A stretch of DNA of 64,000 bases from Poriferisodalis sp965204125 (GCF_965204125.1 NZ_OZ241968.1:868001-932000); one strand, 5' to 3'; counted from the first letter of the stretch, positions 44,901 through 53,218 are shown. Numbers and translations: made by a program. Notes: generated by a model from the sequence alone, not told the origin.

Positions 44901-47466
44901 CCGTCTCCGATCTTGACCTGAAGTAGAGATGCATCAAGGCAGCAGGGTCGTCCAGATCTGAGTCATCCATGCCGTCGAGTTCTCGCTGCAGTTGGGTGGA
45001 CTCGCCTGTCCGCGACTCATATCGCAGTCGAACCCCACACAGCCGTGCACCGAGCATGACCGCGAGGTAAGCGTCATCGAGATTGACATGAGGGCCGAAC
45101 GATTCGTGCTTCTGGAGTTCACGCAGCCCGAGCAGCAATAGCGGCCTCACAGCATCGCGCATTGCGAATGTCTGCAGATTCGGCGCGAGGCGAGCGGCCA
45201 GTTGTCGAGAGTCAGAGAAGGCAAGCACCTTCCTGCCCCGCAGCGGTGCGAACGTAGATGCCTGTTGGGGCCCCGGCGACTGAACGTCGACCTGTCGAGC
45301 AACGACTGACTGGAACGGCTGATCGCCCTTGGTTTGATGATCTTGGACTGACGACTGGCCGAAGTTCGCGACTTGGCCGCACACTCCGCAAGGACGGAAC
45401 TCGCCGCTGGCGCGGGTTGAGTATTCCTCTTCGTCGTCATCGTTCTCGACCGTTGTGGTCTCGCGGTCTCGAGGCAGGAAAACTGTCCGGCACCGCTCGG
45501 GGTCCTCGACTGGGTCCAGCCGCCCGGTGACGAGGTCCAAGTCGAAGCGCTCGGCAACTCCCGGCATCGGTTCTTCGAGACAGATATCCAGCGGTGCTAG
45601 CTCGAAGACCTCACCGGATGCGTGTTCGAAGGACTCGCCCGGTTCGGACCACAGGAAGACCGGCGCCAGAACGTCATTCGTATAGGCACGAGCGTACGCC
45701 GAGCCACAATTCCGGCACGTGTACATCTCAAAGACCCGCGCCCCGCAGTCACAGCTCTCGCGAGGTTGAGAGAAGAGTTTCCCTATGGGTCCTTGTTCTT
45801 CGACTTCCGTGCAGTGAGGGTCGAGGCATGCCCAGAGCCCTGGCAAGCCCCGCAAGAATGTATGCACCCGACACGGCAGGGTTCCCCGAGCGAGCGGTGA
45901 AGGCCGTGCGATGCTCCCGAGAGCGATCAGCGAGGTCAGCGCTGCATCCGCACCGTCGTTCGGGCCGGCGAACACGTCGGTGGCGAGCTCCGCGAGCGGG
46001 CGTGCTTGCTGCATCGTCGTGTTAATGAGCCGACCCATCGGCGGATATGAGTCCAGTGCGCGGTGCAGGAGCATCTCGACGCTCCCTTGATTCTCAACTT
46101 GACGCCAGGTCACGAAGCCCTCGACCGCGCTTCGGCGGATCCGCTCATCTGGGGAATGGAGGTCATTGAGCGGGATCGCGGTCAGTTGTCGAATGTCCTC
46201 GGCTGTGCCCGGTGCATCTGTTGGTTTCAGGTCCAAGTGCCCCGTGATGCCCTCGAAGTCGGCGGACTCCTTGCCCGACAGTTCGGCTGCGAAGTCACGG
46301 GCGGAAGCCGGGTCCGCGAAACTTGCACTGGTACAGATGACCTTCAGACGTTCCGCTTCGATTCCGAGCCGAGCCCGGAGGCGTCGGATCAGCAGTGCGA
46401 CTTCCGCACCGGCAGCGCCACGGTAGAGATGGGCCTCGTCAATGACCAATGTGAAGTCTCGTTCAGGGTTGCCGCTGAGCCAGTCCTTCGTGGCCTCGAA
46501 GATGGGCCGTTCAAGGGGGCGCATCAGCATGTACTCGAGCATCGAGTAGTTGGTAACGAGTACATCAGGTGGCGCTGCCAGTACTTCGTGCCGCGTAAAG
46601 AGTTCGGAATCCTCGGGGAGGGTGACTGCACGCACGAACTGGCCGTTACGCTGCCATCTGCTTCCTTTCTCGCCGAACCAGGTAGCCAGATCCGGCTTGG
46701 CTGGCCATTTGCCGTGATGCCGCAGTTCCTCGATCAGTTTCTTAGCCCGTTGAGCTTCGTTGCCTGATCCACTCTCCCGGTTGAGAAGTTCGAGGTAGAA
46801 GCTGTCTATTGGCTTGAGCCGCTGTGTGTCCTTGCTACTTGTGCGAACTCCTGGGTAGAGGGTCCGGCTGGTGTAGCGAGCGAAGCGTGCGGGCCTGCCA
46901 GCCCATTGCATGTACCGCTGAACGACGTCATCGTTACCAAACAAGCGTCGCAGCCGCGCCAATTGGTCATTGACGAGCGCATTCATGGGGTACAGGACAA
47001 GCGCGCGCATCGCCGGGGTCGCAAATGAGTCCGGAGAGTCGCACGCTTCCATCGCCAGCTGGGCCAAAATCGGTGACAGGAAGGTCTCGGTCTTGCCCGA
47101 TCCAGTTCCCGTGGTCACGACGAGGCTCTGGTTCTCCAAGATGGCACGTTGAAGGGCCTCGGCTTGGTGAGCGTATGGCGGATCATGGAGCAGCGTTCCG
47201 CGGTCGCCGACGCGTGCCATCAGTGTCAAGATCGCTTCAGCTGGTTGTGGCAGGCCCAACTGGGCAAATGTCGGACCCGAGACGTAACGCGGAGTGGATT
47301 CGAGGTAAGGCTCTTGGACGATGACACCCGGTTGCTCAAGGAGCGCTCGACGCTGCCGGATGATTGTCTCGTCGCTGATGTGGTATTCGGCTTCAATGTG
47401 CTCGCGAAGGGCTCCGCCGATCCTGCTGATTGTGGCGCTGATCGTTTCATTCTCGGGTTCAATCAC
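41938..47466 (-). CDS. DEAH helicase with C-terminal DUF1998/MZB module (DruE/DrmA-B-like)
   Basis: 1,842 residues from GTG 47464-47466, which overlaps the stop of the interrupted gene (GTGA) and follows GGAAGGA. Superfamily 2 core: Walker A TGTGSGKT at 119-126, DEAH at 343-346 (VIDEAHLYRGAAGAE), and motif VI YQQRAGRAGRRGN at roughly residue 1150. Several Cys pairs suggest zinc ribbons (CRTC...CVSC, CSVC...CPAC, CDCG...CRNC). The C-terminal block TLPGGAGFAREVG ... CPADCDRSCYRCIRSF is the DUF1998/MZB signature. Size and fusion match DruE of Druantia better than DISARM, where helicase (DrmA) and DUF1998 (DrmB) are separate. Followed by the coupled nuclease gene. Confidence 0.86.
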   Translation of the reverse strand: MIEPENETISATISRIGGALREHIEAEYHISDETIIRQRRALLEQPGVIVQEPYLESTPRYVSGPTFAQLGLPQPAEAILTLMARVGDRGTLLHDPPYAHQAEALQRAILENQSLVVTTGTGSGKTETFLSPILAQLAMEACDSPDSFATPAMRALVLYPMNALVNDQLARLRRLFGNDDVVQRYMQWAGRPARFARYTSRTLYPGVRTSSKDTQRLKPIDSFYLELLNRESGSGNEAQRAKKLIEELRHHGKWPAKPDLATWFGEKGSRWQRNGQFVRAVTLPEDSELFTRHEVLAAPPDVLVTNYSMLEYMLMRPLERPIFEATKDWLSGNPERDFTLVIDEAHLYRGAAGAEVALLIRRLRARLGIEAERLKVICTSASFADPASARDFAAELSGKESADFEGITGHLDLKPTDAPGTAEDIRQLTAIPLNDLHSPDERIRRSAVEGFVTWRQVENQGSVEMLLHRALDSYPPMGRLINTTMQQARPLAELATDVFAGPNDGADAALTSLIALGSIARPSPLARGTLPCRVHTFLRGLPGLWACLDPHCTEVEEQGPIGKLFSQPRESCDCGARVFEMYTCRNCGSAYARAYTNDVLAPVFLWSEPGESFEHASGEVFELAPLDICLEEPMPGVAERFDLDLVTGRLDPVEDPERCRTVFLPRDRETTTVENDDDEEEYSTRASGEFRPCGVCGQVANFGQSSVQDHQTKGDQPFQSVVARQVDVQSPGPQQASTFAPLRGRKVLAFSDSRQLAARLAPNLQTFAMRDAVRPLLLLGLRELQKHESFGPHVNLDDAYLAVMLGARLCGVRLRYESRTGESTQLQRELDGMDDSDLDDPAALMHLYFRSRSETAPESLLRAIVTTIRHKWTGLQPLALASLVELDSGELLQALPTTEHYDSDEKRLALARLWISHWTTAGLWFADMPSSWWLNEVKGRRGSFPPLNGWLGDAASRREFESIWLPVLLDRLCEPQGSTWRIKASRLTLDAGPGWAYCRTCKTTQRPFPGSNRCVSCCREDVEEIDPEADTVFRARKGHYRAAAVDLLGPQRKPPTVLVAAEHTAQLGEAHRDAVFSKAEEHELLFQDIDITEAIGQSARSAIDVLSCTTTMEVGIDIGALSGVALRNMPPARANYQQRAGRAGRRGNAVATVIGFGSADSHDEHYFSHPDEMIRGDVDDPILCLDNADIARRHVTAFLLQRYLSVRLPAIDPESQPQLFEVLGKVDDFVDDSAALNLSDFAQWLKTEKGILGSELDAWLPSQLDDTDRHDIIEHFPERTIQVLRHALEGDLEHHDETYAEQEPGETQESEDESALELPDEAGEERSDPQLAKENLLHRLLHKGVLPRYAFPTDVVSFHVFDAEGSTLYRPAFHYAPSQGLPVALTQYAPGKSVWIDGKLWTSGALYSPMLSGRADAWRDRRIYFECSVCRFAMTVSRSESEPGEVRDCPACGARDQFGEARHWLRPPGFAHPQDQTEQTSPDDQPARSYATRAQLVAASPSGSESWQDVTSRIRHFYDRSSLLVTNTGPSQRGYTCCLRCGLISPTAFPAGHVRAEHPKPFPDPREQECEGGLATSGLVLGTEFVSDVLRLLLRVDHPIILRPGALPTQVALRTVAEAITIAATRLLEIDASELQAEYRPALTEQGKLGLEAEIYLYDTLPGGAGFAREVGLRSHQVLLEALAVLEDCPADCDRSCYRCIRSFRNRFEHQHLDRFVGASLLKYLLRDEEPLLEPSRVEHSLDRLHADLVRHGIEGVQFERSYSVQVPGIGELIAPIAAIKNGRTLIIGTHAPLAPDYPADPLLRDAKEYSAGTQIELINDIVVGQNLPAATLGVIQRVNGI

Positions 47467-47689
47467 TCCGACGCATCCTTCCGCTCGGTTCGTCGCTGCA
47501 TCCACAGGTGCTCGCAAACGAACGAAGCTTCAGCCCGAGCGTCCGCTGCAGAGAATTCGTAACCGAAGAGCGCCCGCGGCACTCGCACCGGCTGTCCAAG
47601 TAGATCCCAGCGTCGCTGCAACCACCTCGGCGGAGGGATCGGCAGCCCCAATTGCACCGCGCCCTGGCCCGTTCCTCGCACTCGAAGCT

Positions 47690-47693
47690 CTAG
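47690..47693. repeat. CTAG target-site duplication, left copy
   Basis: CTAG directly precedes the left inverted repeat and is repeated at 49368-49371 after the right one. Four-base duplications are usual for IS1380-family elements. Confidence 0.8.
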
Positions 47694-47710
47694 CCCTGAC
47701 TATTCATGAG
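47694..47710. repeat. Left terminal inverted repeat of the IS1380-family element
   Basis: CCCTGACTATTCATGAG; matches the reverse complement of 49351-49367 at 16 of 17 positions. Begins with CC, as IS1380 ends do. Confidence 0.92.
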
Positions 47711-47893
47711 GGCGCGGGTTGGGGGCGTTGGGGCCGGTTTTCGGCGTCGGTTTGAGGGTCGGCGGGGGCGATGCGGTGTTGGCTGTGTCGGTGGCGGGTG
47801 GTTGGGGCGGTTGTGGGTGCGTTCGGCGGTTGTGGGTGCGTGTGGGGTGGGGCTGCGGGCGCGGGCGGTGGCCGTGTTGGGGGGCGTGGGGGT

Positions 47894-49246
47894 TCAGCGG
47901 GGGTGCTGGGCCGCGAGGAGCGCTCGGGCGCCGGGAAGCCGCGTGGGAATGCGTATGAGGGTGCGGCGGGCTCGGCGGCACACGATGCCGGGCAGGTGCC
48001 ACAGTTGCCATCGGAGCCGTTTGGGTGCTGCTTTGGCGAGAGCGCCGGTGAGCTGGTGTGTCTGGAACCATGTCACGAGCGCGAGCGAGATGAGGCACAT
48101 GGCGGTCCAGGCGCGGTTGGCGTTCCAGGCGGCGAACGGCATTCGTGCCAGGCCGGAGTCTTTGAGCCGTTCGATGCTGTTCTCGACGTGGGCGTGGTGG
48201 CGCATGAGCGTGTCGACATGGGCGGGGCTGCCGGGCGCGTCGGTGAGGAATCCCCAGTAGCGGAAGGTCTCTGAGGGGAACAGGCTGCGCCGGGCGCCGG
48301 CGTGGAGCGGCTCGCGTCGGACGATCAGCCGAGTCCCCTCGGGCCACTCGGTCAGGTCCACGAGCTCGGTGAGCTCGGCGACCTGGGTCCGGTTGGGCTT
48401 GCGGGCGTGCTTGGGGTTCGGCGCCGCAGGGACCCACATGTCGTGGTCGAGGCGGGCGGCGGCTATCGCTGCGTCGATGCCGTCGGTGGCGCGCGCGGTG
48501 ACTGCGAAGCCGACGTTTCGGTCCCTGCACCCCAAGGCGATGCGCGCCGAGCATCCCGCCGCGTCGATGCGCACCAGCAGCCGCCGCCGCACCAGGTCCT
48601 TGGGGTCGCCGGCGCGGTGGCCCGCAGCGTCGGACTCGGGCAGCATCGAGATCGCACGGTCGAGCACGTGCAGGTGATCGGCGATGCTGTTCGCCGCCGC
48701 GTTGCCCGATCGCAGCATCCCCCACAGCGGCTCCCCCTCGTCGGTGGAGCACACCATCGGGTGGAACCCATAGCCGCCCTTGTAGTGCGGCGCCGCGCCT
48801 TGCTTGTTCTCCGAGTGCACCTCGACCAGCGTCGAGTCGATGTCCACCACCAGCGGCCCCGTCGCCGGCGTCTGAGGCCACACCCGCTCGCGCACCGCCC
48901 CCGCCGCCTGCCACAGCCCGTCGAGCTCCTCGTCGCCGACACCGCTGAGCGCACGCCACAGCGTCGAGTCCGACGCCACCGGCCCGAACAGCTCCGGCTG
49001 CGCGCGCAGATGCTCGATGTCGCTGCACGCCTCCCCGCCGCCCGCCAGCGCCAAGCACAGATGCGTCAACAGCACCCCCCGGTCATGGACCGGCGCCCGC
49101 TCCCCGCGCGGCACCAGCGCCCCCGACAGCTCCCCCGCCAGCCCCACCCGGTCCGCGAAGCCGCCCAGAACGAACAGCCCCACGCCCGACACTGCCCGGT
49201 CCCCGCCAGATGTCAGCACCGCATTGGACACGCTTCTAAGCTTCAC
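47894..49246 (-). CDS. IS1380-family DDE transposase
   Basis: About 450 residues from GTG 49244-49246 (MKLRSVSNAVLTSGGDRAVS); the open frame reaches a TTG at 49348, nearly at the right inverted repeat. RNase H-like fold: first Asp in LVVDIDSTLVEVHS, second Asp in LGCRDRNVGFAV, Glu in HVENSIERLKDSGLARMPF, with the YKGGYGFHPM block typical of the family. Normal length for IS1380 transposases (430-480). It catalyses cut-and-paste movement of the element. No frameshift or internal stop. Confidence 0.92.
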   Translation of the reverse strand: MKLRSVSNAVLTSGGDRAVSGVGLFVLGGFADRVGLAGELSGALVPRGERAPVHDRGVLLTHLCLALAGGGEACSDIEHLRAQPELFGPVASDSTLWRALSGVGDEELDGLWQAAGAVRERVWPQTPATGPLVVDIDSTLVEVHSENKQGAAPHYKGGYGFHPMVCSTDEGEPLWGMLRSGNAAANSIADHLHVLDRAISMLPESDAAGHRAGDPKDLVRRRLLVRIDAAGCSARIALGCRDRNVGFAVTARATDGIDAAIAAARLDHDMWVPAAPNPKHARKPNRTQVAELTELVDLTEWPEGTRLIVRREPLHAGARRSLFPSETFRYWGFLTDAPGSPAHVDTLMRHHAHVENSIERLKDSGLARMPFAAWNANRAWTAMCLISLALVTWFQTHQLTGALAKAAPKRLRWQLWHLPGIVCRRARRTLIRIPTRLPGARALLAAQHPR

Positions 49247-49350
49247 CTCGGAGATGCCTTTCCGATCCGCACAATGTGTGCCTCGACAACACACATCGTC
49301 GCAGGTCAGAAAGGCTTTTCCGCGGACGCGAAAACCCCGCCACCCCAATT

Positions 49351-49367
49351 CTCATGAATAATCAGGG
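49351..49367. repeat. Right terminal inverted repeat of the IS1380-family element
   Basis: CTCATGAATAATCAGGG; complement of the left end with one mismatch. Confidence 0.92.
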
Positions 49368-49371
49368 CTAG
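49368..49371. repeat. CTAG target-site duplication, right copy
   Basis: Same CTAG as at 47690-47693, immediately outside the right inverted repeat. Confidence 0.8.
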
Positions 49372-50207
49372 AGGATTGCCGCGCACGAAGTCGATGGCTG
49401 CTTGCAGCCGCCATGCCTCGTCACAGCCGCGTAGCGCCTGCGTCGAGTCAAGCGGCAAGTCGAGAAGCCGACATTGCTCGTCGTCTTGCAGATCGATGAG
49501 GCACCAGAGATCCGAGCCATAACGCTGACGACGACGAGCGATGAAGACTCCACGATCCGATGCAGCCGCTGGTCGCCATCGTCCGCGGTAGTAATGCGGC
49601 ACCGCCTCGGGGTCGAGGAGGCGCAGGGTGTCGGGAGCTGTCGACAGCGACCGTTGCCGAAGCTCTCCAACGTAGGCATCGATGACCTCAGATGCCGGGC
49701 CTGGTTCCGGCTGTCCGGTCCAATCGGACTCGGGGATCTCATAGAGGCCGTAAGCACTGAGCGAAGCGAACACCTCATCGTCAGGTTCGTCGATTCGACG
49801 GAGGTATCCGGTCTCAACAATCCGGTCCTGCAGACTGTCTCCGACTATCGGCGCATCGTCCGGTCGTGTCCCGAACAGAATGAGGCCACCTAGCGGGCGC
49901 CGCACAAATCGAGGATGCCCCAGATAGATCACGCGGTACCGCTTCCCGGATCGTTCTTCCGTCGTCTCGACCAAATCACCGGCGGCAACCAAACAATCAA
50001 GTGTCTCTGCAAGCGACTCGGATTCCAGTGGAACTAGTTGTCCCAGTGCATCGCGAACCGCGCGGATGAGCTCCGACGGAGCTGAAGGGCACATGAGCGA
50101 TGCCGCTCGTCGAAAGCTCGCCGCGGTTAGGCGACCGAGGTCAGGCGCAGATGCGAACCTGAGGGCAGCCGAGGTCGCATCGAGAACCGCCTGAGTCCCA
50201 ATCGCTC

Positions 50208-53171
50208 TCAATCCCACTCCCAAGCCTGCCCCCGCTGCTCGGCGACGATGGCGAGCATTCGAGCACCTCGAAACATCACGGGGCGCTCCAGCACGACGTT
50301 GAAGTCCAGCCCCTGCTCGCTGGCCGACCTACTGTGCAGCGACTCAGGCACTGATGCGAGGCGAAGCAGCACCTCAGCAAGCCGAAGGCTGGAACCGTCT
50401 GATCGCACCACGCGCGACTCCACAACGTCCCCGCCAGTGCCGAGGCGCTGTGCAAGTGCAGAGAGTTGCCCCGTGGGCAAGGAACGTCCGAGTATCGCGG
50501 CATAGCGATCTACCGGCGGGTCGAGGGATGGACTGGCGACACTCGCCAGTTGCGCAATCTCTGTGCGCAGTGACTCCCAATCTCGGGGCTTAGCCAGACC
50601 CGCCTCGAGTTCGGCGATGCTCAGCGCGATGCGGTTCGCACATTTGTGCTCGAGTTTGGACCATGTCTGCCCGCCCACCATGGACGCGATCTCGCGCTTG
50701 ACAGCGCCGCAAACGGCGTTTCGGCGATCGTGTGCAAGCCAGTCACCCGGGCATCTCGATCCTGACCACAAGGCTGCGAGATCGACAAGCCGAGTCAATG
50801 TTGCCGCTGAGCGACCACGAACCCCGATACGCACGAGACTCCGTGCCCGACCCAAGCGTCGGAAGTCGCGCACTGTTGGTGGCAGGATTGCTCGGGCCTC
50901 GTGACCGTCGAGCTGAGCGACGAACAAGCCACCGTCAGCGTCGAAGAAGTCGAACCCGAGCGGGTCCTCAGCCGTCGCGAGCTCGCGTTGGTGGGGTGTA
51001 CGGAATGGGTAGCGGGAGACCTCCACGCTGCCGCCAGTGTCAGCGGATTGGTAAAGGCGTGCGACGGTGCGGCCACGTGATCGTCGGAAACCCCATCGCA
51101 GAGGCTCAAGCTCGCGCTCCAGCACGACACTGACGTGTCCGAGTTCATCATCACCAAGTTCGAGCTGGAAATGCGTTGCCTCGTCGTAGACGCTCTGGAA
51201 TTCGGGCCGCCGGGCCACTTGGGCATCGAATACCTCTGGCCACTGAGCTGCGGCGAGCGGCAGCGAAACCGGAAAGGCACATTGAGCGGTGACCAGGTCG
51301 TCTGCGTTGCTCAACGCAACGGTCATCGTTGTGTTCAATCCGTAGGGTCCAACCGCTTCGACTGTCGATCGCCCGTCCCAGAGATCCTCGAGCGATGCAC
51401 TCTGCGGGCGAACGCGAAGCCGCAGCGGCTGCCTGAACGTGCCATCAGTTCGCTCTGCCTCCACTTCGCGCAGGCGTAGCCCGACTCTGAGATTGGGAAT
51501 TGGTCGACTTCCTTCGGGAACTAGGAATGACAGCCGCAGGTCATGCCAGCCCGGGCCCAGATCCGAGAGTTCCAAAGCGACAAGACCGTCTGTGGTTTCT
51601 TCCCACTGGACGTGAGCTTGTTCAGCTTCATCGAGTGTCGCCGTAAAGGCGGTGATCTCGTGATCCGACGACAGGCCCAGAATCGGCTCGTCACCAAGCA
51701 ACCACTCGCCATACCCGACGCCATCCCAAGCCGCTGGAACGACGCCAAGAGGTGTGATCGTGACGCTGCTCTGTGCTTCGCACCCCAACGCGCGCATCAT
51801 CTCAGATGCTTCTGAGCCCAGGTCTTTGGGTATGTCCATTGCCAATACGACGGCGCCATCGCAGTCAAGCGGTTCCTCGCGGACCCAATCGACTGGTGGA
51901 GCCTCCAGATCAGGGCCGAGGAGGAGGTACCGGCCACCGGGCCGCACTAGGCCGGATCTAACCAGGAGTCCCTTATCGTCGGAGCCTCTTTGGAACAGCC
52001 AACGTTCGTTGGGGGGTGTGCGTGCTTCCTCAGCAAAGAGTGCCGCTGTTTGCGGCGAAACTCGATCTAACTCGAAGACAGGTTCATCAACACCCGGCCA
52101 ATCGGTGAGAACAACCTGCTGGCCCCAGTCGAGCAGCCAGCCTGTCGCGCGACGCTTTCCCCCCGTGCCGACAACGCGGCATTTGGCTTGCGCTATTTCT
52201 TGTCGGAGCTCACGACGCCTGGCGAACAGCGAGGTGAAATCAGGCACCCTCAAGCGCAACTGCCAGCCGGCATCCCCAGAGTGCAACCAGAATTCCACCG
52301 GTGACGTGGGAGGTGTGCGCCCATCGGCACTGCCTACGAATCGCCGTGGTGTCGCCGTACCGCGCAAAGCGCCCTTGACGCGGATCCGGTCCGCTGAGGA
52401 CTTTGCGTCAGAGAGCCATCGACGAGCTTGGCGAACCTCGTTGAGATCACGCTTGATTCGCTCAAGCGCCGTGGAGTCGATCGTCGGGGTGTTCGCGCCA
52501 TCGTCGAGCAAGGCAGCCGCCACGTTCCCAAGAAGTTCGGTGTTCTGCGCGAACTGCTGGAACCGCTTGGAGGCTGTGTGAGCGCGGGCCCCGAGGAGAT
52601 GACCAAGACGGTCAGCGTCATCGAGCAATTCGCTGGTCAATGCGCCTCGGCACTCGTAGAGCAGTCGTGCCAACTGGCGCTGGAGATCCGTGGGCAAAAT
52701 CGCGTGCGTGATGGGCCAACTGATGATGCTTCTGTGCTCGGCCCAGCGTCCTTGAGGCTTGGCGCCGAAGTAGGTCTGCTGGAACCACCGAAAAATGGAC
52801 TTGACGTATTGCCGACCGATGCGTTGCTGCCAACCAGGAGCGCGTCGCTCAAGGGTCGGCCAATACTCGTCACCCTCGTATCGATATCCGATCTCAGTCG
52901 TGTACACGACGAATGGCAGCCGGTGCTCTTGGGATGGATGGGCCTGCGACATCCAAGACTTGACGGCATCGCCGAGCACGGACAGGTCTCCTTGGGCAAG
53001 CCCGTGTTCGATCGCATAGACACCGTGTGAAGTCGTAAGCCGCTGACGGGTCTCCGCCAAGGCTTGGAAATGGGCATCTAGCCGCTCATGCAACGCCGAC
53101 AGTGTGGCCGCGACATCGTCCCTCGCTGAAGCGATGCCACTATCGGCTCGTGCCACATGGCCATCTTGCAT
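50208..53171 (-). CDS. Large protein of unknown family, first gene of the helicase-nuclease operon
   Basis: 987 residues from ATG 53169-53171; the open frame goes on to 53609, but the part beyond 53409 is antisense to the glycosyltransferase and no better start is seen. No family recognised and no P-loop. An N-terminal coiled-coil-like stretch (SALHERLDAHFQALAETRQRL) is followed by a dense, Tyr/Trp-rich block at ~65-150: FVVYTTEIGYRYEGDEYW, then GRWAEHRSIISWPITHAILP and LQRQLARLLYECRG. The middle (~300-850) is rich in beta-strand pattern and Asp/Glu, the end is helical. Its last codons overlap the next gene, which overlaps the helicase gene, so the four act together. Role inferred only from context: a sensor or scaffold for the helicase-nuclease pair. 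Confidence 0.75.
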   Translation of the reverse strand: MQDGHVARADSGIASARDDVAATLSALHERLDAHFQALAETRQRLTTSHGVYAIEHGLAQGDLSVLGDAVKSWMSQAHPSQEHRLPFVVYTTEIGYRYEGDEYWPTLERRAPGWQQRIGRQYVKSIFRWFQQTYFGAKPQGRWAEHRSIISWPITHAILPTDLQRQLARLLYECRGALTSELLDDADRLGHLLGARAHTASKRFQQFAQNTELLGNVAAALLDDGANTPTIDSTALERIKRDLNEVRQARRWLSDAKSSADRIRVKGALRGTATPRRFVGSADGRTPPTSPVEFWLHSGDAGWQLRLRVPDFTSLFARRRELRQEIAQAKCRVVGTGGKRRATGWLLDWGQQVVLTDWPGVDEPVFELDRVSPQTAALFAEEARTPPNERWLFQRGSDDKGLLVRSGLVRPGGRYLLLGPDLEAPPVDWVREEPLDCDGAVVLAMDIPKDLGSEASEMMRALGCEAQSSVTITPLGVVPAAWDGVGYGEWLLGDEPILGLSSDHEITAFTATLDEAEQAHVQWEETTDGLVALELSDLGPGWHDLRLSFLVPEGSRPIPNLRVGLRLREVEAERTDGTFRQPLRLRVRPQSASLEDLWDGRSTVEAVGPYGLNTTMTVALSNADDLVTAQCAFPVSLPLAAAQWPEVFDAQVARRPEFQSVYDEATHFQLELGDDELGHVSVVLERELEPLRWGFRRSRGRTVARLYQSADTGGSVEVSRYPFRTPHQRELATAEDPLGFDFFDADGGLFVAQLDGHEARAILPPTVRDFRRLGRARSLVRIGVRGRSAATLTRLVDLAALWSGSRCPGDWLAHDRRNAVCGAVKREIASMVGGQTWSKLEHKCANRIALSIAELEAGLAKPRDWESLRTEIAQLASVASPSLDPPVDRYAAILGRSLPTGQLSALAQRLGTGGDVVESRVVRSDGSSLRLAEVLLRLASVPESLHSRSASEQGLDFNVVLERPVMFRGARMLAIVAEQRGQAWEWD

Positions 53172-53186
53172 TCGGGGTGCGACATT

Positions 53187-53218
53187 ATTCCCTCTGGCCA
53201 ATTGAGGGTGAAGGGAAT
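53187..53218. promoter_or_regulatory. Nested inverted repeats upstream of the 987-residue gene
   Basis: ATTCCCT (53187-53193) pairs with AGGGAAT (53212-53218); inside them CCCTC (53190-53194) can instead pair with GAGGG (53204-53208). The site is 16-47 bases before the chosen start, in the 237-base gap between this gene and the divergent glycosyltransferase gene. It could be an operator or a leader hairpin. No other signal is clear in the gap, apart from GGAGG before the glycosyltransferase ATG. Confidence 0.4.

Larger units (their letters stand above)
47694..49367 (-). mobile_element. IS1380-family insertion sequence, 1,674 bp
   Basis: Bounded by 17-bp inverted repeats (one mismatch) and a CTAG duplication; encodes one DDE transposase on the minus strand. 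About 180 GC-rich bases (47711-47893) after the transposase stop hold no gene I can support; they include long G/C-skewed runs. Both ends are intact and the transposase frame is whole, so the element looks young and possibly mobile. It sits in the second gene of the helicase operon, in the same direction as that operon, so its transcription could read into the helicase gene. Confidence 0.93.
47463..50217 (-). pseudogene. Second gene of the defence-like operon, interrupted by an IS1380-family element
   Basis: The 5' part is 49372-50217, the 3' part 47463-47689. Joining them through one CTAG gives 1,077 bases, an exact multiple of three, encoding about 358 residues with no stop; the joined frame runs N-P-L-E-L-R-V-R-G-T-G-Q-G-A-V. 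Family not recognised: a helical, winged-helix-like N terminus (LTAASFRRAASLM, AETLDCLVAAGDLVETTEERSG), then GLILFGTRPDDAP, RGVFIARRRQRYG and an Arg/Trp-rich end. Start is GTG 50217, TTG 50211 or TTG 50223; all overlap the stop of the 987-residue gene. The 3' end overlaps the helicase start (GTGA). A truncated ~280-residue protein may still be made. Confidence 0.88.

Noticed and set aside
47700..49058. Long open frames across the IS element in other frames
   Set aside because: Arg/Pro/His-rich translations without transposase motifs; the DDE residues are only in the minus-strand frame ending at 47894.
37232..53171. Classical DISARM, BREX or restriction-modification assignment
   Set aside because: No methyltransferase, PLD-family DrmC, PglZ or BrxC-like ATPase is present, and helicase and DUF1998 are fused.
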